A stretch of DNA of 64,000 bases from Nymphaea colorata (taxonomy: Eukaryota; Streptophyta; Magnoliopsida; Nymphaeales; Nymphaeaceae). Below the pieces are notes generated by a model. The model worked only from the letters and a program-made list of their open reading frames with translations. It was not told the origin of the DNA and ran no database searches. The stretch's first letter is position 1; each line of letters begins with the position of its first letter. Below, in pieces: positions 11,032-29,700 of this stretch. Position numbers and translations under genes: made by a program. The DNA lies in assembly GCF_008831285.2 (NCBI RefSeq), contig NC_045138.2:39795115-39859114 (forward strand), written 5' to 3'.

Positions 11032-14000
11032 TTAATTTTCTGTGCCGCTGACATCTTCACCCTCCCAATCTAATTGAAAAGAGCTTGCTGACTTTATCAA
11101 CTCCGTTAACCCTGTGAGGTCCTCCAGGTACGTAGGGTGGTTTATAGCTTCGAGAACAAAATCCATTCCCCTGTTCTTAAATTCTGACACCACCTGTATA
11201 CATGTGAAGACTTATTTAATGAGAAAAATTACATACCTATAAAATAATGTTATTTTAACTTCAAGGGCGCAAAAAGAATGCTGACCAGGAGTTCCACAGT
11301 GAATAATAATTGCTTTACACACACACACACACACATATATATGAAATAAGAAATTCAACTAACTAAATCTGAAAAAAAAAACTGAGCCTGATTATGAGAT
11401 ATTAGGTGAAGACGCTCCGAATGATCCTAGGACAATCAAATAACTTCAAAATACGTACCATATACATCCTACTACAAGCAAATGACTTCAAAACAACACA
11501 CGAGCATAAGCACCCACACAGACAAATCTGTAAGTGTGTGTGCCATTGTTTATTCATCAAAAACCATATCCCAGTAAAAAGTGGGATACAAGTTATGATG
11601 CTACTAGCTTCAAATAACTTGAAAAAAAATTGGAAATACGTGCTAATCAATAAAACCAATTTTGGATGTCTTTAATACTGGTCGAATTCATTTAATAACA
11701 TATCCACACAAAAAAATTTTAGAATAGGAACTACATGCCAGCATCCATTTCCATGCGTTTATTGAGCACCAGGCAAACAGACCAAGATTCTGCTATGTGT
11801 GTCTGTGTGTGTGTGTGTGTGTGGGGGGGGGGGGGTGTGAAAGAGAGAGAGGAGCAACAATTGATTAATTGAGCATATAAACTATAGGGAGAAATTGCAT
11901 ACATACAAACATTGAAAACAGCTTTTTCTTAAATTTTGACGTAAGAAAAATTAGAATACGGCAAAAAAACTCACTGTTGCAGAGCAGGCAGTGCAAATGT
12001 TAGAAGCATGTCCAATGAGGGTAAATTGAGAAAACTGAGAAAGGGAACCACGAATCTGATGTGGCAAAATCTCCAGTGATTGCCCGTCATCTCCCAAAGA
12101 CGAGTTAGCAGCATCAGCTGGAGCGTTTATGCTGTTAATTACCAATATATGCATCAGCCTCAATTAAAGGAAGAACATGAAATGTAACCCAGATATTAAT
12201 TTTAACAGTCGGCAAAATGCTGTGATAAAAACAGAACTACCCATGCCCATAACCTAGAATGAGTGTCAATTACAGCCACTTATGCACCTTGTCACACTAG
12301 AGCCTACTGCTCTAGATGTTGGCAAAATGATAGCTCCAGATATCTTGGCAGCGTTAAGCACCTTAATGATTAATAGTCAGAGGCATATATTGTTTCCTAG
12401 ATGGTTCTGAGTTGGAACATCTCCCCAAGTATGTCTAAGTGTGGTATATGAAGATATCAAAACTGTCAGTTAAAAGTATCCAGCTCTAGGAAGTAGGAAC
12501 TGTACCCATCTGGGTGTTGGAGAATTTCCACTAGTAGCTCCACAGCAAGAGAAGCAGCAATTGGAGCAAGGCCAGGACGTGTAACAGTACACTGTTGATC
12601 AAGTGTGCGGTTTGTAGTTGACTGAAGACAGCAGAAAGAAAATAAAATGTCTCATAGTGTTAATTCCTGAAATGGCATGCCAGTAACAGTAAGAACAGCA
12701 TAAGTAGAATTAATGATCATTAGGTTTTTCAGTAATTACATCAGTAGGAGCAACAACATCATTGCAAAAATAACAGCCAAGACGAGGTCGTTGGTCGGAG
12801 GCTAGACCAGAGTGCTCAGTTTCTCCACCTTTAGCTCCAGACAGGGTAGGAGTTGAAGAAGGTGGTGCAGAACCATGGCGCATGACCAGGAAACTGTCAA
12901 ATCCCAACGCAGCAGTTATTGCAATCTGCAAATAAGGTGCAACAATCAATCAACTTAAAAGAATCACCCTGCCTTAAGCAATAAACAACAATAAGACAAA
13001 ACAACTAGATGCACAAATAGAAGCCAAAGATTGTAGTGCTAGTGTTCTACACCACTGAAAAGGATCCGACATAAAGATGGATAAAACATGCATGTCCTTG
13101 TTGCATGATGTCCGCTGAATTTCAGATTGAGATCAACACAGTATGTGTTAAATGTGCATAGACAAGTTTATGCTAAAAATACAGCCATCAAAGCGATTCC
13201 TTGCTTCCAAAATACATAAAACAAAAGTAAGTGCACGTTGTGCTTGTGACAATAAATTTAGGCGATCAGTATGAAGTCATACTCCCAATGTTCGAGCAAA
13301 AAGTTTTCGTCCAAAACATCCCACAAAACAACTTCATCATCCCAAGTTAGCACCAAGTCTCAAAGATAACATTTCATCAAATATCCTCAATTGACACATC
13401 AATGAATGATGGAACTAAAAGGATGACATAGACTTCAGATGAATAAAATCTCATGGTTTTCCTTATGGAGCAATTACTTGGTTAGGAAAGAAAAATCTTT
13501 AATAGCAGAAGCACAGTATTCAGATCATTGGATCATTTCATTAATTTATAACACACATGTTTCATGATTAAATCTTCAATTCAGCTCATTCTTAAGTTCC
13601 ATATGTGCTAAATATAAAAGCATCATTTTCAGATCCAGATAATAATTGATGAAACTACACACACTGCAGATACATTTAAAACTTGTAATCACTAAAAATT
13701 TGTTTCAGGCATTTTCAAGATTTAGTATGGAGGTTAATTACCTTAGTTTCACCTACAGATATTTCTGCAACCTTTAATAACAAATATGGCATAAATAAGA
13801 TGTTCTCAATATTCAAAATGACATAAATTGATCATTTTACCTTTGTGACCATGCTAACAATATGAACAACAAAAAGTGGATAGTTCACCTTATTAGAAGC
13901 CGCACTAAGAAGTGTCGGAAGCCAACGACTCTCTCTTGTATCAGTAAGCAAGAAAACTATGTCATGTGAATCAATCAAGCTTTGAAGACGCAAGAAATCC

Positions 14001-17000
14001 TCAAGGACATTAGGTGCCTCTTTAACTGAAACCGGATGCCCTGGCATTGGAATGGCCATTGCAACTCCTTCTGCTTCCTGAAAAAACAACATGAGGATTA
14101 GTAGATGATACACACCATACCAACTTACCAACCAATAAAATAAAGGTCAAGGACATTACCACACCAGGAAATATGTGCTTTAAGCTCTTCACAGCCGCAA
14201 TGACTTTTAACTCACCACCGTTGATACAATCTTCAAACGTATACAACGATTGTCGCAATGGGTTTGACATAGCAACTCGACCACTATCTAGCAGTGTGAT
14301 CTTCCGAACACCCCAAGCCTTCAAGTGGACATAAAATATTTGCATCATTGACTGGACAGAGTGATAATTGAACATTTTTAACAAGCATACACACTTACCA
14401 TTAGCATTCGTGCAACCTGGCAACCAAGTGTACCAGCTCCCAAGAGAAGACACTTAGTGTTAGAAAGGACATGTAAATCAAGTGCTGGCCAAGCACGCCA
14501 CCTCATAAGTTTCAAATTCAGATCTGCTGCAGAAACCGCCAACCTGAGGAAATCTTTTGACAACTTAGACTGCAAACAGAAAGAGAGTCTTTAAATGGTC
14601 AAATTGCCAATGCCATAAATACCTAATTGGATCTAGGGACGAAGCAAGATCCATACATCTGGATGTAGACTTCCCTTTGTATGATTCCCATCCCACTGCT
14701 TTAGGGAAAAATTGAGAAGTTTTCCACTCTGAAAGAGATATGCCAGTTAAGTATGCACAGTGACTATCAACATAAATTCAGCAATTATACAAGAGTAAAT
14801 AAATGAAGAAAGGAGACTTTACCCATTCTCTGTCTCGCTACCTTGTGGAATTGCAACCAACGTTTCGCCAACAATGGAGTTATTCAAATCAGCTAAACCA
14901 TGTTTTTCTCGATAACATAGAAAGCGAACCTTCTCTAACTTCCACCTTGAACAAATAAATGCGAGAAAGTTTCGGAGAGGCCAACCAGGGTTGCTGGGAA
15001 GATGACAGGGGTCATAGAAGCCAAACAACATCTGCAAGTAATCAAGCAAAAAGAAACAGAAAGAATTAGTGTTTTCATCCTTTGGCATATCTATGCATTT
15101 AATGCTCGCATAAAATTTGATAACTTTAAGTTTCAAGGCAAAAAAAGGATATGTGAGAATGATTAGGCACAGATAATACATTAACAAACTTAGAGTTATG
15201 TGAGCTAACCTTATTACAATCATGCTGGCAAGTTGCCCAATCTCTGAGAGGCCTAAGAGTTACACGTGAATTGGAATATATACTTATCAGAAAGAATGGC
15301 GTGGCTGCATTGAAATTCAATATTCATTACACGATCAAACCATCCAAGAGAGGAAAAGTAGATCAAAAAACATATGAAAATAGGTGAATGCTAAACCTGC
15401 AGTCAAGCTTGAACTGCGCCATTCATTGCAAGCAGCTGATAGAGATTCTCTCTGTGGGACAAACAATTACCATGTAGATGTAATTTGTAAGAAGTGAATA
15501 AAGTAAGAAACTGCCTTGCTTTGCAGAAAGCAACAGCAGGCCGACCATGACTAGGAAGGATCTGCATGTCCATACCTCTTCAGGACTAAAGAAATCTGTG
15601 GCTGGCTTCCAATCAGTGACAATTGCTGGAGGATCAAGTACTAGACCTGGAAATGCAAACCAGTAGCGGAAGGTCCACTTTTTCAAATCAGCATATGAGA
15701 TAAGAAGGAAACGTGAAAGAACAGAGCAATCCTCCTCCGCCCTTCCAGAATTAATATCCTCCCATATCTGAGGTACCAATGTATTAGAACATGTAAAACA
15801 ACTAGCAAATGAAATTGATGAGCAACTTATGAAGAAAAATTATCTGCACGACAAAGCTTGACAATAAAATTATAATAAGATTTAAGAGAAAAGAATGTGA
15901 ATGTTACGATACAGCACCTTCTTTGCTTCACTTTTTAGAAGACTCTGTCTATCAAGTGCATGAAAGCTTTCCAGTGTATTCATATTATAGAGGACACCTG
16001 GAACGGGACACCGGTTCCTATTCCCTAGCGACAATTCATTTGATGTTGACTGACCATTTGGATCGGGTGGTAATGATTCAGCAAGAAGCTTCAAATGGTT
16101 TGAAACTTGATCGTGAGAACATGGTGCATAAAAACCTGTCAAGTTATTGTACATTTTCAGGTAATCATACATCAACTAGGGAAAGGATCACGCATCCAGT
16201 TCAAGGAACAATTGATTTTAGTCCATAGTTCTAGTGACATATATGGTTGCGCATATCTATAAGAAGACACCAACTACCAACGTAGAGGGCACAGAGGAAA
16301 TCAATGGAGCTTGGCCAACTTCAACGTTCACAATGCAAGGAGAATGTGAAAAATAACCATGGTAACAATCTGGGCACAAATCATTGTTGAAATCAAAAGT
16401 CCTCAGGCTAAACAGGAGTTCAAATTATCGATCCTGAAGAGCAATGACGACCCTCTAGCAGCTTAACGACGAGAGAAAGAATGGGTTAAAATCTAATATG
16501 AAGGGTTGACCAGAATTAGCTGAAAAACCAAAAACACTGTATTATACAAAGAAGCTTCAGCAAATCAAGACGTTCCTCATGAGAAAAAGAAATTCCTCAC
16601 CGGAACAAAGTGACAACGAGAAAGGAGGGAGGGACAAAATATATCGCATACGAAGAGAAAATTCATCCAAAAAAACAACCACTCAAAAGGAAAAAATGAA
16701 TAAAACAACAGCAGGCCGGACGATGATACCGATCTCGCGTTCGTGTAACTGAAGAATCCAAAAGGCAAGCGGTAAAAATAGGGCTTTAACTCTTTTCTTT
16801 TTCCTAAGGGAAAGGAAAGAAAGAGAAAGGTGCCTGTGATGCTGATGGGGGCCTGATCGAGACCCAGAGTATTAAGTTTCAGGGAGGAGAGGCGTCTCCA
16901 GAACCCTTCATCGACGGAGCTCTGGAAAGGCGCAAACTGGAGGATCGGATTCTTCGATGCGTTTCCCGCGGAGGAGGAGGAGGAAGAAGAAGAAGAAGAG

Positions 17001-17008
17001 GCCGCCAT
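11032..17008 (-). CDS. ATG7: ATG7, E1-like enzyme of autophagy (complete, 14 exons, 714 aa)
   Basis: ATG7 activates the ubiquitin-like proteins ATG8 and ATG12 by adenylation and thioester formation, then passes them to ATG3 and ATG10 in the cytosol. Exons in gene order: 17008-16834, 16135-15918, 15767-15576, 15451-15397, 15304-15210, 15031-14842, 14728-14623, 14543-14399, 14318-14160, 14077-13889, 12925-12740, 12621-12506, 12131-11975, 11193-11032. All phases close (2,145 nt). Landmarks are a Ser-rich start (MAASSSSSS), [52 protein letters not shown], the nucleotide-binding GAGTLG at 379-384, [10 protein letters not shown], and the catalytic cysteine in [11 protein letters not shown] (Cys581). 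The C-terminus has [14 protein letters not shown]. Length is close to Arabidopsis ATG7 (about 697 aa). Intron 1 appears to use a GC donor. I see no inactivating change, so the gene looks functional. Confidence 0.96.
11797..11840. repeat. GT microsatellite followed by poly-G
   Basis: GT repeats run into a stretch of about twelve G, within the last intron of ATG7 (11194-11974). A shorter CA repeat lies at about 11318-11334 in the same intron. Confidence 0.9.
16969..17002. repeat. GAG/GAA trinucleotide repeat coding for the ATG7 poly-Ser tract
   Basis: On the plus strand this is an imperfect GGA/GAA repeat. On the gene strand it reads as TCT and TCC codons, giving the run of serines after MAA. 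Trinucleotide tracts like this are prone to length variation between alleles. Confidence 0.85.
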
Positions 17009-18974
17009 GGTCAACGATCGATCAGGAACAAGCCGCTCGATTCTCTCGCTCTCTCTCTGTGGGAGACCGATCTCAACAAGGGAGTGACGATTATGAATCT
17101 CATCCGACGAAGCAGCGGCTCACCGACCCCGAGACGCGGGTATGGAGTCGAATCTTGTGAGTAATCGAGCCGGTGTGAAGCCAACGGTCGTGGGACTTGC
17201 TGAGGTAAACGTCGTTTCATAAACCACGGTCACTTAACCAGCAACTGTGGCGAAGTCTTATTTGCCAACTTATCAACTGCAAACTTATTATATACACAAT
17301 GCAATCTAACCCAAGACCATGAAAATATATTAACTAAGTAAATGCAAAAATTATGACATCGTTTTTTTTTAATGCTGAAGTTTTTGCTTCTTTGCTGACG
17401 TCAGTGTTTAAAAACAATACACATCTTAACTATCCACTATTTATAATTCAGAAGAATAGCACTCAAAAAAATCGAAACTACTGTGCTTTCACCAGCCCAC
17501 CAATTCGACCAACAACATTAACTCTCCTCAAGGCTTTGATTAAGAATCCTTATTATTCATAGATCCCCTTATTAAAATTAACGCAAAAACTTTAAAGTGG
17601 GCAAGGGTTTGACATTTGTATCATGAAAAAGTTTTCTAAGGGCATTATCTACAGCTCACAATTGGCCCTTTGTGTGATCAAAAGGTGGGTAAGGGTCCAC
17701 ATTTTTGTCATGAAAAAGTTTTCAAGATGAGGGCAAACCCAGGACTACTTCTCTAAGCCATGAAAGCGTCAGGTGACCTAGTTTGAGTTAGTCCACTACA
17801 TTAAGTTGAAAACATAAAGAGTCCATATTTTGCAAAGCTAATCGCTTGAATGTAGCCCACCTTTATCACGAGAGAGAGAGTAAATGGTGCCATCCTATAG
17901 CAATATAAGAATGAAAGAGATGTAAGACAGGTGGAATGGGTAGGAAACCTGCAGGCTAAGCAGCGCTGAGGGGCCACAAGTGGAACTCAGAGTAAGCACT
18001 GCACGCCCTAACTCGTTCTATTAGAATTCAGAATTTTTAGGTCGGGGTGGGCACTCGCCCACCTTAAGCCCAATGTGGCTCTGCCCGTAGGTAAGTCAGT
18101 TAGGGGAATAAGAGGCTCGTCAATCTAGTGAGGGGGGTTCCAACTTGCCATCTTTCACTTTAGGACCTTTAAATTGAAAGAGTACAAAGAAGGCAAGTTA
18201 GGAAACGCAGGAGTGTACATCTAGCGAAAATGTTGTGGGATTTTATTAAACCTTTGCCTATTGAGCCAGACGGGAGACGATAAAAAGGTTAGTTGGCTTG
18301 GGATCGAATTATTCCTACAATGGTTATATCAGTTCATTCTTCATGATATGACCGAGTTTTTCTACTTATACGCAGAATATGGATCCGCGCCAGTTTTAGG
18401 CGAACCCCCAAATAACTTGCACCAACAGTTTTTCAGCTCAGATTGGAACATACTACTAATAATTCATAGAGAATATGGCATAAAATGGGGAAAAATAGAG
18501 AATGGGATATTGGTTGAGTAGGATTTGCAGCTGCTCTCAACAATGCTTCCTGGAATTGTAGTGATGCCTCAAAGATCATTTTGAACTCGGCAACAAACCT
18601 TTCCCTGCCAAAGAAAAAGGAGAGAGAAAAGGCAAAAGGGCGGAGAATTTGACGATAATAAAGTTGGGTTAGGGTTGTTATCCGGGACGAGCAACGCAAA
18701 TAAAACTAAAAGGTGAATGTAGAGTAGATAATGAGTCAGATCACATATCTAAATAAAAAAAAATTAAGATATTAGTGGATTACAATTTGTTCATTTGTGT
18801 GCCTGTAAGTGCGTTTTCACATGGGAATAGTTCTCAATTGACAGCTTTTCTTTTTTTATTTTGTGTGCTACTGATCAAGAAACATTGAAAGGTACAACAG
18901 GCTGGGAAGGAGCATTTAGCACATCCTCTGTAACAATTAGATAGGCCCATTAACTCAAAGATAATTGTCCACAC
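17009..18974. other. Intergenic region: ATG7 promoter and MCM4 3' flank
   Basis: Both flanking genes are on the minus strand, so this stretch contains the ATG7 promoter side (from 17009 upward) and the end of the MCM4 transcript. Two diverged copies of a unit of about 98 bp lie at 17594-17735, each with a GTGGG-AAGGGT core and CATGAAAAAGTTTTC. A repeat fragment at about 17950-18090 includes GCCCACCTTAAGCCCAATGT. The small open frames at 18261-18521 and 18433-18699 look like chance. Confidence 0.55.
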
Positions 18975-24460
<5,486 letters not shown>

Positions 24461-26745
24461 CGCCGATTGCTGGAGTGACACGGAGAGAGAGAGATGGAGA
24501 GAGAATAGGAGGAGGAGGAGACAATGAATGAGGCGGGAAAAGACTGTGTTTTCCCGCCAAATCGAGCGTGTGGGGAAGAGAGAGAGAGCGCGGGAGACGT
24601 TAGGGCTTTATCTAGGGGTGTTCGTCTACGTGGAAAGAGTCCGGGTCTGTGATCGTCCGTTTATCCGGAGATGGACGGTTGACGTTGACACCCTGCTTTT
24701 TTGTTCATTTGCGGTATTGTCCGTCCATCTCGCGATCGACGGTTCTCTACGTTTAGTTGGTTGCCGTTTCACAATGAACCAAAATGGTTGTGAAAGTAAC
24801 TGCGGAAACAAGCCCTTCTCCAAATATAAATTTATCTTCACGCAGAAAAACTTTACCCTATTGTGATTTGTGACGCCTGATTTCGCCCAAGGAACAAGGC
24901 CAGTCGCCTCGTTCTTACACGTTACTCCTTTGGCCGTCTTCACAATGCGTTCCTCTTGTTCCTAGTAACATCTGTATAGGTGGCAGTGTGTAATTGCGGG
25001 CTGTATACTCGCGTGGGTTACCTCGCCTTGCTTGTCCGCCCTTCTGTACTTGAAAAAAAAAAAAAATCCATGTGAAATCTGTTTTTTTGGTCGTTCAGCT
25101 CTATCAATTACAATTAAGCTGTGATCCTCTCTGATTTTTCAAGTTTTTTTTTTTCCAATTTAAGTGGTCATTGTAAGAAGATAGACTACATAGAGTTGTT
25201 TTTTGGACTAAAAGGCTTTTATAGTTTCTATTTCTTGCACATCAGCATGTTAAATTGTTTACAACCATAATGCTATTGATGAAATCTACATTGATCTTGC
25301 TTTTGCTTTGTTAAGGTGGGAGCTTTTAAACTAAGATAATCAATTTTATGTTGAATTGCCTTTTGTTAAAATGAGCTTTTTTTTAGCCTTCTAATCTCTT
25401 CCTTCACTTTTATAGTCATCTCAGTGCTTTTGCATATGCATCTGTTCTATCTTTGATGCTTGTGTTTAGTTTGCTGCCATTGAACCTTAATGGGCAATAG
25501 CATTTATAACTGAAGCAACTGAACAGTGTGACGCTTCTTGTTCTTAATGGTTGTTTGTCGTTACAATTCACTGCTTCTTGGAGGGTTGATTACTTGTGTA
25601 CTAATAAGACTGGACATTGTTGGGTGTTTATTTATTTGGTGTGTCACCTTGGCCCTCGACGTGCCAAAATTTTGTTAAGGCCAAGTTAAAAACCTATATG
25701 AGTTAAAAACTTTCGAGTTTTTTTATTATTTAGAGATTATGTAAATATGAAAATATGTTTTCTTATTATCAAACTAATAAATAATTTTATGGAAATATAT
25801 ATTTGTTTTTATTAAACTAATAAACACAGTTTATGAATTATATTTCTCATTCATCACACACACATCAAAATGAGAATCGAAAATTTTTTTCCCATTCATT
25901 TTTTTCAAGAATTATATTTATAGAAATATATTTCCAATTAGAATTTTCCAGGCCATCAAATGCCACCTTATTGATGACATTCTTGAAAAAAAATAGTGTG
26001 GAGCAATGAAACAAGACAATTAACACATCTTATTCCTCTTTACATATCATCGGTTAACTTCGTTGACCTAAACTTTGTATTTGTTGTTATCTGTAAGTTT
26101 ATTGTGAAGATTGAATTGTGACTTTAAATAAGTTGTCCACCCAGCTAACAAGGGCTGTCTGTGATGTACATTTTCGTCATTTATTTCTAATTTATATTTT
26201 TTGTTTATTTATTTTTCTATCAACCAAACCATCCATCTGTTTTGTGAATAGTTCTGATTAGATGAGTTACACTTGATTGCAATTTTTCCATAAAAATAAA
26301 GCAAAAAATTACACCAAACTACGATAACAAAGCAAAATAATATCCAAGCACATTACGGGCGCGAGATATAAACACTCTTTTTTTTTTATATCAAAAACAC
26401 AATATTGTTAAAATATTAAGATCATGTGCTTCAAGAATACCATATTATTAGAAACCCCTGCATCAATTTATCTGCCGGCATTTTTATCGGTCTATGCGTT
26501 TAGCGACATTGCCACCCAATAACGGCGATAGTTTTCCGCAAGGTCTGGCCAAGGGAACGGTAAAAAGTTAAAAAGCGAAAAGCCAAACGTAGGATAAAGG
26601 ATTGCATCTGGAGCTTGATGGACGACCGAGTCAGCTCCTCCCGATTGTGTTCACTTCCAGTTCCCCACTCAGCAAACGTCCTACTTTCGTACGTTTCCAC
26701 AGGCCGCGGGTGAACAGCAACAAAGCGGAGAGGAAGGCGCGGGAG
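24461..26745. other. Divergent intergenic region between MCM4 and the CofD-like gene
   Basis: The left 150 bp is the MCM4 5' region with GA-rich sequence and the E2F pair. The rest is AT-rich with no recognisable coding sequence. The region 25700-25970 is very AT-rich with repeated AATAAATAATTTTATGGAAATA-like blocks and could be a degraded element. The promoter of the CofD-like gene should lie in about 26300-26700. Confidence 0.5.
24532..24558. promoter_or_regulatory. Palindromic pair of E2F binding sites upstream of MCM4
   Basis: GGCGGGAAAA (24532-24541) and TTTTCCCGCC (24549-24558) form a perfect 10-bp inverted repeat with a 7-bp spacer. Each arm fits the E2F consensus TTTSSCGC. The pair lies 72-98 bp upstream of the MCM4 start codon, on the promoter side. 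Plant and animal MCM genes are well-known E2F targets activated at G1/S, so this very probably drives S-phase expression. Confidence 0.88.
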
Positions 26746-29700
26746 ATGGCGGTTTGTTTGGGGCCATTCATATGTAAGTCCCTCGCTCCTCTCCCCAGAT
26801 CCACCCGCACCATGGCCTCTCTCCCCCTGCCGCTCCCTCGCCTCCTGCTCCTCACCAGCCTGCCTTGCTCGTCTTCTCAGGTGCGTCCCCGTTTTCTGCA
26901 TCCAGTTTTTCTTTTTCTATTGGCGTTCAGCGGAAGACGGGAAAGAAGGAGCGGGTCACGTGGCCTGCAGACGAGCTCCCATGGATCGTTAATGGTGCTT
27001 ACTGTGTTGCATATAGTGATTTATGTTTGCTCTTTAGTGGTTCTTGATGGGTTATACCTGCACTCAATGTGGTTCGTAGTCATTGCGGGGAGTTAGGGTG
27101 GAATCGGTGTGGGGTTGGACGCATTTATTTTCTTCCGAGCGCATATGAAAGAGAGACTATAAGTTGTTATAAGTTGCGGAGCCAAGTTCAAGAATCTGCA
27201 AATACAAAAAAAATACATGGCACAATTAAAAAATTTTATTTTTTTCAACGTTTTTTTATTTTTTTTATTGGCTGGGGTGAAGCCATTACCATGTTTACTT
27301 TTGCATACCAATAGTTGGGTTTTAATTCTTACTCCTTCCAAGGTAGGATGACATAGCTCTTTCCAAACAATAAGGTGTTTTCATGACTAGATTCGCTTCC
27401 ACCCCATTGCATGGATGTTTGGCGGTTATTGTTTAAGAGTGCGTCGCAGGTCGTGTATACTGTTTCTGATGGTTACTGGACGATTATATTGGAGCGCAAT
27501 ATATTCCACTGTTGTCACATAATTTTAATAAACAAATTGGCCCATGGTTACTTTTTTTTTTTGGGAGCCATTGCATCTCATCTGTTGTTACACTGTCTTC
27601 CGGTGGTTCTTGTTCGATTGTGTTGGTGCTCAATATAATCAATTATCCCTGGGTGAAAGTCGCAAACGCTGTACGAGTTAGTCTCCTAGATCCTTAGTTG
27701 CTTTCTTGGTCGAGAATGCGTCAATGTTGCGTATATTTTTTTTGTGATAGTTCTTAACGACTATATTGTGAACTGAATATCCTCCATACTCATCAAAAGA
27801 ATTAAGGTTACTGTTTGAATCGAGTTTTTTTTTTTCTTTCTTTTTTCCCCTTCAATTCCAGTTTGATAAGCATACGTATGCCCGTTGCCCTCCTTAATGA
27901 ATTCATTACCATTGAGATTCTGTGACGCACATTTCCATCACAGAGAGCGATGTGTCGATTTTAAAGTTTTTAATTTTCTTTTAGAAATTTGATGGGTCTC
28001 TGTTAGTTCTTGATCAATCAAATTTTGCGGCAATGAATAACATACACTTCATGCATTCACCTGTTATTGGCATTGGATTTGTTGTGGAGTTAAACGTTCT
28101 TGAATTCTTGGATAGCTTTAACTTTGAAGGTGTCTTCTAAACATTTACCTGCACTCTCCCTTAAGTTCATGAGTAGGACCACTTCCCCTCACAACATCTA
28201 CCCTCTATTGTCTTACCCTGTCACACCTTCACGTCCTGATCCTTGCTGGTTTACTTCCTCATAACCTCTGGTTGGTTGCACTTATGTTGCGTGTTTTCTG
28301 TGTCCCTGTTTTCCCAGTGCCTATCGAGAGAGGTAGAGTGGGGTTGGAGAAGGGGACAATGCTGTAGTTTTAGTTATATCTGTATCCTTTTTATTTAAAT
28401 CTCTAGTGCTTCGTGATTTATTAAATTGCTTGAGCACTAAACTAATGTACCATGGGACAGCAGCAGGTTGGATCATTGTTGACGTTTGATATATTTGTTG
28501 CATTTTTTATTGCATCTGAATTATTTAATTGAATTGCTTTAACACGTTGGTTAATTGCTTGATTAAAATGGCATGCTTATGGTCATCTGACCAAATTGTA
28601 TTGGCCTCAATTCATCTTGAAGAAGGTTTGAATATGTTTTTGGAACCTCTGTCAACATTAGCACGTTCATTAAAAATCTGCTCTTCATTGTGCAGAACAA
28701 TGTCCTTGAAATTACAACATGCTTGTTGTCCAAATGAACTTTTTACTGACACCTAATTTAATCACAGGTGGCACTGCATTCAATGGTGTCGTGGAAGAGC
28801 TGAAAAGGCTGACAATTAGAGTTGCACATGTTCTTCCCGTTTCTGATGATGGTGGAAGTACGGCAGAGATTGTTCGTGTGCTTGGTTAGTGGAAATCCCT
28901 CAAATTTCTATACGTATTAATTTTCATTCTAAAAAATTAGGTTTTCTCAATGCATTTCTCGCTGTAGAATATCTTATTTGGTATGTTATCTGAGATCATT
29001 TGATGTAAAATAAGATAGGTGGTCCTGCTGTTGGGGACATACGCTCCAGATGCTTGAGATTGTCCGATGAAAGCACATGTGAGGCTGTTGCTGTGAAAAG
29101 ATTGCTCGGACACCGATTACCTCTTGATTCTCTGCAAGCAAAATTGGAATGGTTGTCCTTAACTAAAAGATCTCATTATTTTCTTTCCAAACTTAATGGT
29201 GCAATATGTTGCTTAGTTCATGGTGGCAAAGATAATTTTTTAAGTACAGTCGTTTTTGTATTTACATGTTTGCTTATGTTTGCGTTACATAATAGACTGT
29301 TTGATGGTTATTTGATCTTTTATTTATATTCTTGCTCATAATATTGCAATATTTACTGATATTATTGGCTGCTTTCAAAATGGTAATAATAATGGGATCG
29401 CATGAAAATGTCAGTGATATTTTGTGACTGGTTTATAGTTAGATTGTGGGCTTAATATTTTATATAACGATTGCGTTGCTTTGTGTTTGTTGTCAGTCAT
29501 TGTTTTACCTAGTCGGTTATGTTCTTTTGGCATGAATTTTGGACCTTTCAATTTTGCTTTTTGGAACCATTCAACTTTTGTCTGTTAGATTCCTTGGGTT
29601 GCTACAAGGATGCTTTGAGTGGGAAATCCACGTTGTCAGAATTTTTCTTTTAACTGCTACTTGAAGAAGCCTTGATTGTTGTTGCTCATGTAGTTGCCTT

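Noticed and set aside
14399-14569. Longer version of ATG7 exon 8 starting SKLSKDFL
   Set aside because: The phase from the previous exon does not fit; the acceptor at 14544 gives the conserved [13 protein letters not shown].
16577-16833. Continuation of the ATG7 exon 1 frame ([14 protein letters not shown] and on)
   Set aside because: It reads past the ISITG junction into intron sequence; the next exon gives the conserved join GFYAPC.
24528-24943. Open frames of about 110 codons upstream of MCM4
   Set aside because: No family likeness; they overlap the E2F promoter region and look like chance frames in GC-richer DNA.
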